Assembly (NCBI GenBank): GCA_002402005.2 | Contig: NVUS02000007.1 | Span: forward strand, 1 to 19,426 | Length of the DNA: 19,426 bases | Source: OCS116 cluster bacterium | Lineage (GTDB): Bacteria; Pseudomonadota; Alphaproteobacteria; Rhizobiales; OSC116 | Reading direction: 5' to 3' | Part shown: positions 14,774 through 19,426 of the stretch, in pieces | How positions within the stretch are numbered: position 1 is the first letter of the stretch | Layout of the letters: each line of letters starts with the position of its first letter | The notes under the pieces: generated by a model | Databases searched by the model: none | What the model was told of the DNA's origin: nothing | What the model saw: only the letters and a program-made list of their open reading frames with translations | Program-made: the position numbers and the translations under genes

Positions 14774-15763
14774 ATGCTGGTGTTTTCTTTTTTGGTGAAG
14801 AGATTATTTCAAAGTTTTTTGGTTTTGTTGTCCGTGGCATTCATTGCCTTTGCTCTGTTTAAATTTGTCGGCGATCCGATTAGCAATATGGTGGGGCAAG
14901 ATACAACCTTGGCTGAACGTGAGAAATTGGCCGAACGGCTGGGCCTAAACGACCCTTTCCCGGTGCAATTTTTTAATTTTATCAAAGGTGCTGCGGTTGG
15001 TGATTTTGGCCTTAGCTACCGCCACAAAGTGCCGGTTAGTCAGCTGATTGCGGAACGTGCGCCGGCGACTTTGGAACTGGCCATCATATCCGCCCTACTC
15101 TCGGTATTTGTGGGTATACCCATGGGGGTTTATACTGCAATTCGGCGCAAAGGCTTGTTATCGCGTTCGTTTATGACCGTATCTTTGGTCGGCATATCAC
15201 TGCCGACATTTTTAATTGGCATTCTGTTTATATTCTTATTTGGCGTGATATTGCGCTGGTTGCCAACCTTTGGCCGCGGTGAAGTGGTGCAGATTGGGTT
15301 TTGGACCACCGGCCTGTTGACTTGGTCGGGTATAAAATCGCTTATTTTGCCATCGGTGACTTTGGCTTTGTTTCAGATGACGTTGATTATGCGCTTGGTG
15401 CGCACCGAAATGCTGGAAGTTTTGACCACTGATTATATTAAATTCGCCCGCGCAAGAGGGCTGAAAGAAAATGCCGTGAATTTTGGCCATGCGCTGAAAA
15501 ATACGCTGATACCAGTGATTACGATTATTGGGTTGCAACTTGGTTTGGTGATGGCGTTTGCGATCATTACCGAAACAGTGTTCCAATGGCCGGGCATGGG
15601 CATGTTGTTCATTCAAGCCATTGAGGAAGTGGATGTGCCGGTGATGGCGGCTTATTTGATGATGATTAGTTTGGTATTTGTGGCGATTAATTTGGCGGTT
15701 GATATATTATATGCGTTTGTTGACCCGCGCCTGACCATTGACGGAGGCTCGAAACATGGCTGA
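14774..15763 (+). CDS. ABC peptide transporter permease (DppB/OppB type)
   Basis: This 329-residue inner-membrane permease has the DppB layout: a first membrane helix at about 9-31, a periplasmic region with LGLNDPFPVQF (56-67), and then five more hydrophobic segments. The cytoplasmic coupling loop reads YIKFARARGLKEN with NFGHALKNTLIP (about 221-247), the EAA motif that contacts the ATPase. The C terminus AFVDPRLTI is also family-typical. AGGGAT precedes the ATG. Its stop overlaps the next start by eight bases (ATGGCTGA), indicating coupled translation with the second permease. Confidence 0.94.
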   Translation: MLVFSFLVKRLFQSFLVLLSVAFIAFALFKFVGDPISNMVGQDTTLAEREKLAERLGLNDPFPVQFFNFIKGAAVGDFGLSYRHKVPVSQLIAERAPATLELAIISALLSVFVGIPMGVYTAIRRKGLLSRSFMTVSLVGISLPTFLIGILFIFLFGVILRWLPTFGRGEVVQIGFWTTGLLTWSGIKSLILPSVTLALFQMTLIMRLVRTEMLEVLTTDYIKFARARGLKENAVNFGHALKNTLIPVITIIGLQLGLVMAFAIITETVFQWPGMGMLFIQAIEEVDVPVMAAYLMMISLVFVAINLAVDILYAFVDPRLTIDGGSKHG

Positions 15764-16694
15764 TCGCAAAATGAAGAGCAATTCCAAATGGGTGCAATTT
15801 TTTAACGGCGATTTATGGTATGATTTTACCCGCTCGCCGGTGGCCATTGTGTCATTTATAACCACAATCGGTTGTTTGTTTTTGGCAGCCTCCGCACAAT
15901 GGGTTGCGCCATTTGATATATTTGATTTGGCAACTTTAGAGCTGATGGACGCTGACTTACCGCCGCCATGGGCTGATGAATATGGTGAAGATAAATTCTT
16001 TTTAGGTACGGATGACCAAGGTCGGGACATTTGGTCGGGCATATTATATGGCGCGCAAATCTCGGTATTTGTGGGTTTTGCCTCGGTGATTATTTCGGCC
16101 ATTGTTGGTGTGGCGCTTGGCTTACTTGCCGGTTATGCTGGCGGGCGAATTGATAGTTTTATCATGCGGGTGGCTGACATTCAGCTGTCTTTCCCGGCGA
16201 TTTTGATTGCTTTGTTGATTGATGGCGTGATGCGCGGCTTGTTGCCGCGTGAATTGCATGATGAATTGGCCATATATGTGCTGATTTTTGCCATCTCGAT
16301 ATCCGGTTGGGTGCAATATGCGCGTACCATTCGCGGTAGTGTGATGGTTGAAAAGCATAAAGAATATGTGCAAGCCGGGCAAGTGATTGGCCTGCCCTCG
16401 CGCATCATTGCGGTTAAACATATATTACCCAATGTTTTGAACCCATTATTTGTGATTGGCACGATACATTTGGCGACGGCCATCATCACCGAAGCGACGT
16501 TGAGCTTTTTGGGGGTTGGCATGTCGCCGACCACACCATCTTTGGGCACGTTGATTCGGATTGGTAATGAATATCTGCTGTCGGGCGAATGGTGGATTAC
16601 CTTATTCCCCGGCTTGGCGTTGGTGATTTTGGTATTGAGTGTGAATATTTTTGGTGATTGGTTGCGTGATGCGCTCAACCCGAAATTGAGGTAG
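15756..16694 (+). CDS. ABC peptide transporter permease (DppC/OppC type)
   Basis: This 312-residue partner permease starts at the ATG at 15756, eight bases after a strong GGAGG. A TTG further upstream opens the same frame but lies well inside the previous gene. The features are those of DppC: one N-terminal membrane helix (about 28-50), the periplasmic FLGTDDQGRDIWSGILYGA segment (82-100), a five-helix core, and the coupling loop EYVQAGQVIGLPSR with KHILPNVLNP (203-230). It ends FGDWLRDALNPKLR, as usual. Three bases separate it from the ATPase gene, whose ribosome binding site lies within its last codons. Confidence 0.94.
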   Translation: MADRKMKSNSKWVQFFNGDLWYDFTRSPVAIVSFITTIGCLFLAASAQWVAPFDIFDLATLELMDADLPPPWADEYGEDKFFLGTDDQGRDIWSGILYGAQISVFVGFASVIISAIVGVALGLLAGYAGGRIDSFIMRVADIQLSFPAILIALLIDGVMRGLLPRELHDELAIYVLIFAISISGWVQYARTIRGSVMVEKHKEYVQAGQVIGLPSRIIAVKHILPNVLNPLFVIGTIHLATAIITEATLSFLGVGMSPTTPSLGTLIRIGNEYLLSGEWWITLFPGLALVILVLSVNIFGDWLRDALNPKLR

Positions 16695-16697
16695 ATT

Positions 16698-18410
16698 ATG
16701 GCTTTGTTAGATGTAAAAAATATCTCGATTGGTTTCCCCAGCCGGCACGGCATGTTTGTGGCGGTGAAGGATGTGAGCTTAAGTGTTGAACCGGGTGAAA
16801 TTTTGGGCGTAGTGGGCGAAAGCGGCGCCGGCAAATCGACCATTGGCAACGCCATCATTGCGCTGCTTGAGCCACCGGGAGAAGTGATTAAAGGCGAAGT
16901 CTATTTAAATGGCGCGCGGATTGATAATTTATCGGCTGAAGAAAAGCGTTTGATACGCGGCAAAAAAATTGGCATGATTTTCCAAGACCCGCAAACCTCG
17001 TTAGATCCGCTCAAAACCATTCGGCAGCAGCTGGTCGAAACCATTGACTTGCATTTGCGGCTTGGCCGCAAAGGTTCTGAGAAACGTGCGCTTGAGCTGC
17101 TTGAACAAGTGGGCATTCCAGACCCTGTGACACGTATGCAGCATTACCCGCATCAATTTTCGGGTGGTATGCGGCAACGGGTGGTGATTGCGCTGGCCTT
17201 ATGTGGTGAGCCGGAACTAATCATTGCTGATGAACCAACAACCGCGTTGGATGTATCGGTACAAAAACAAATATTGGATTTGATGCGTAAATTATGCGTT
17301 GATAAAAATGTTGGGATGATTTTGGTAACCCATGATATGGGGGTGATTGCCGAAGTGGCTGACCGTGTGGCGGTGATGTATAATAGCCAGCTGATGGAAA
17401 TTGGCGAAACGGCGCAGATTATTGGCAACCCGCAGCATGAATATACCAAAAGCTTGATCAGCGCCATTCCACGGCCTGACAAAAAAGTAAGACGTTTCCC
17501 GCTGGTGACTTATATTGAAGATGTGGTCGAGCAAAAAGACGAGTTTGATGTTTCGACTCATTGGCTGGGCCAAAGCCGCGAGTTTGATATGAAAGTGGCG
17601 GACGACGGCACGATATTGCAGCTCGAAGATTTGGGCATGCGGTTTCAGATCACCAACAGCCTCTTCAAAAGCAAGCGCCGTTATTTAGACGCGGTGAAGG
17701 ATGTGAATTTTAGCATCAAAGAAGGCGAGACATTTGGCATTGTTGGCGAAAGCGGCAGCGGCAAATCGACCATTGCCCGCATGGTGACTGGGCTTTACAC
17801 GCCTTATAAAGGCAAGGTGAACTTTTTGGGCAAAGAGATTAGCGCCATTAGCCACACGCCGGAAGTTTTGCCATATCGTCGTCAAATGCAAATGGTATTT
17901 CAAGACCCATTCTCGTCACTCAATGCACGCATGCGGGTGTTGGACATTGTGGCCGAACCGATTCTGTTTCATAAGCTCGCAGAATCGAAGGCTGAGGCCG
18001 AACATATTGTAATGGATTTATTAAAACTTGTTGGCATGTCGGATGATGCTTATGCCAAATATCCACATCAATTTTCGGGCGGGCAGAGGCAACGCATTTC
18101 GATTGCGCGGGCATTGGCAACGCGGCCACGGTTTTTGATTTGTGATGAGCCGACATCGGCATTGGATGTATCTGTTCAAGCGCAAATACTGAATTTACTC
18201 AAAGATTTACAGGAAGAGCTCAATCTTACCATGATGTTTATCAGCCATGATTTACCGGTGATTAGACAGATGTGTGACCGTGTGGCGGTGATGCAACATG
18301 GGCAGGTTTTGGAATTGGCGGAAACTGAAAATCTATTTGAGAATCCGCAACATGAATATAGTCAACATCTGCTTAGCTTAATGCCGCGTTTGGACATGTT
18401 GCAAGCATAA
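16698..18410 (+). CDS. ABC peptide transporter ATP-binding protein with two fused ATPase domains (DppD-DppF type)
   Basis: This 570-residue protein energises import and carries both nucleotide-binding domains in one chain. Domain 1 has Walker A GESGAGKS (40-47), signature FSGGMRQR (154-161), Walker B LIIADE (174-179) and switch His212. Domain 2 has Walker A GESGSGKS (350-357), signature FSGGQRQR (459-466), Walker B FLICDE (479-484) and His517. Both active sites look intact. The linker (about 255-330) contains the FPLVTYIEDVVEQ stretch after domain 1. Similar fusions exist (GsiA, YejF), so fusion is known, but two separate proteins are the standard Dpp form. GAGG six bases before the ATG supports the start. 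Confidence 0.95.
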   Translation: MALLDVKNISIGFPSRHGMFVAVKDVSLSVEPGEILGVVGESGAGKSTIGNAIIALLEPPGEVIKGEVYLNGARIDNLSAEEKRLIRGKKIGMIFQDPQTSLDPLKTIRQQLVETIDLHLRLGRKGSEKRALELLEQVGIPDPVTRMQHYPHQFSGGMRQRVVIALALCGEPELIIADEPTTALDVSVQKQILDLMRKLCVDKNVGMILVTHDMGVIAEVADRVAVMYNSQLMEIGETAQIIGNPQHEYTKSLISAIPRPDKKVRRFPLVTYIEDVVEQKDEFDVSTHWLGQSREFDMKVADDGTILQLEDLGMRFQITNSLFKSKRRYLDAVKDVNFSIKEGETFGIVGESGSGKSTIARMVTGLYTPYKGKVNFLGKEISAISHTPEVLPYRRQMQMVFQDPFSSLNARMRVLDIVAEPILFHKLAESKAEAEHIVMDLLKLVGMSDDAYAKYPHQFSGGQRQRISIARALATRPRFLICDEPTSALDVSVQAQILNLLKDLQEELNLTMMFISHDLPVIRQMCDRVAVMQHGQVLELAETENLFENPQHEYSQHLLSLMPRLDMLQA

Positions 18411-18430
18411 TAATTTTTTAGAGGGAAGCC

Positions 18431-19426
18431 ATGACTGAGGCAATTTTACTACGCAATGGCAAAATATTTAACGGCAAAAAAATGCTGGATGGCGTTCAAT
18501 CTGTATTGATTGAAAATGGCAAAATTAGCCAAATTGGCAATGATGATATATTCGCCGGTTTCACTGGCCAAAGCCATGACATGAGTGGCAAAACCATCCT
18601 GCCCGGATTGGTCGATTGCCATGTGCATTTATGTTATACGGCATCAGGCGACCCGCGGGCGGATGAAGCCAAGATGGGGCATTCGCAGCTAACGTTGACC
18701 GCACTGACAAATGCACAAGCCACTTTAAAAGGTGGTGTGACTGCAGTGCGCGATTGCGGCGGGCGCGACTATATGGAATTTGGTGTGCGAGACGCGATTA
18801 ACAGCGGCAAATTTGACGGCCCGACTATATATGCATCTGGCAAAATCATCTGCATGACGGGCGGACATGGGCACATTCATGGGCGCGTGGCCGATGGGGT
18901 TGATGAAGTGCGTAAAGCCGTGCGTGAGCAAATTTTAGCCGGATCTGACTTGATTAAAATTATGGCCACTGGCGGCGTGATGACGCCGGGGGTGAACCCA
19001 GAGGATGCACATTATAATGCCGAGGAGATGGCATCGGGCGTGCATGAAGCGCACCGGTTTCACAAACGCACAGCCAGCCATGCCCAAGGCACAGAAGGCA
19101 TTTTAAACGCAGTGAATGCCGGTATTGACAGCATTGAACATGGCATATTTTTAAACCAAGAATGCATTGACAAAATGCTGGCGGCTGGCACTTATGTTGT
19201 GCCAACATTTGCGGCTTTGCACAATATTCTGGCCAATGCCGAGAATGCGGATGGGCCCAAAATTCCGGCGTTTATCATTGAAAAATGCCTGCGGGTGGCC
19301 GAAGCGCATAAACTATCAATGAAGTTATTTTATGCCGCCAGCGGCAAGATTGCCATGGGCACAGATGCCGGCACACCACATAATAGACATGGCAAGAATG
19401 CAGATGAATTGCGCTTAATGTGCGCC
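18431..19426 (+). CDS. Amidohydrolase-family protein, imidazolonepropionase/Xaa-dipeptidase-like (partial)
   Basis: An open frame of 332 codons starts at an ATG preceded by GAGGGAAGCC and runs off the right edge without a stop. It begins MTEAILLRNGKIFNGKKML, the small beta domain of amidohydrolases. The metal site of the TIM barrel is recognisable: His64 and His66 in DCHVHL, Lys176 in LIKIMATGG (probably carboxylated), His217 in SHAQGTEG, His237 in SIEHG, and Asp312 in MGTDAGTP. This pattern fits the binuclear group that includes Caulobacter and environmental Xaa-Arg/Lys/Pro dipeptidases, so cleavage of an imported dipeptide is a reasonable inference. Imidazolonepropionase activity is an alternative, though no histidine-utilisation genes are nearby. 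It is the last visible gene of the operon, 20 bases after the ATPase gene. Confidence 0.88.
   Translation, partial: MTEAILLRNGKIFNGKKMLDGVQSVLIENGKISQIGNDDIFAGFTGQSHDMSGKTILPGLVDCHVHLCYTASGDPRADEAKMGHSQLTLTALTNAQATLKGGVTAVRDCGGRDYMEFGVRDAINSGKFDGPTIYASGKIICMTGGHGHIHGRVADGVDEVRKAVREQILAGSDLIKIMATGGVMTPGVNPEDAHYNAEEMASGVHEAHRFHKRTASHAQGTEGILNAVNAGIDSIEHGIFLNQECIDKMLAAGTYVVPTFAALHNILANAENADGPKIPAFIIEKCLRVAEAHKLSMKLFYAASGKIAMGTDAGTPHNRHGKNADELRLMCA

Noticed and set aside
16181..16858. Minus-strand open frame of 225 codons opposite the second permease and ATPase genes
   Set aside because: It lies opposite two clearly conserved genes and spans their junction, with no domain; it is a shadow of codon bias.

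Overview
The window reads as a contiguous piece of an alphaproteobacterial chromosome. Two things point there: mitochondrial-type complex I subunits, and the gene order tig-clpP-clpX-lon-hup-tRNA-Val-tRNA-Asp-nuoABCDE, which I recall as a conserved block in that class. Intergenic DNA is clearly AT-rich, so a low-to-moderate GC, possibly marine, member is plausible. I cannot name a genus. No mobile element, CRISPR array, phage gene or broken gene is visible, and no gene-free stretch exceeds about 300 bases.

Region 1 (1-3300, minus strand): nuoA, nuoB, nuoC, nuoD and the start of nuoE, encoding the quinone-proximal module of NADH:quinone oxidoreductase plus the first part of a 2Fe-2S subunit. 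The genes are tightly packed. The nuoB ribosome binding site lies inside the last codons of nuoA, and nuoE overlaps nuoD by ATGA.

Region 2 (3394-4149, minus strand): tRNA-Val(UAC) and tRNA-Asp(GUC), both with encoded CCA, behind a near-consensus sigma70 promoter. Upstream of them is an HU-family nucleoid protein gene with its own terminator.

Region 3 (4324-10840, minus strand): the protein quality-control cluster lon, clpX, clpP and tig (trigger factor). Upstream of lon is a close match to the alphaproteobacterial heat-shock promoter pattern, and upstream of clpP is a weaker one. Several convincing hairpin terminators divide the cluster.

Region 4 (10896-19426): an accessory catabolic locus. 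A LysR-type regulator on the minus strand diverges from a plus-strand operon. The operon encodes an M20-family deacetylase/peptidase, a periplasmic peptide-type binding protein, two permeases, one polypeptide carrying both ABC ATPase domains, and an imidazolonepropionase/dipeptidase-like amidohydrolase that runs off the right edge. Together they look like a regulated system that imports a small peptide or N-acylated amino acid and hydrolyses it in the cytoplasm. A hairpin between the binding-protein gene and the permease genes probably lowers downstream expression. The substrate cannot be read from the sequence.
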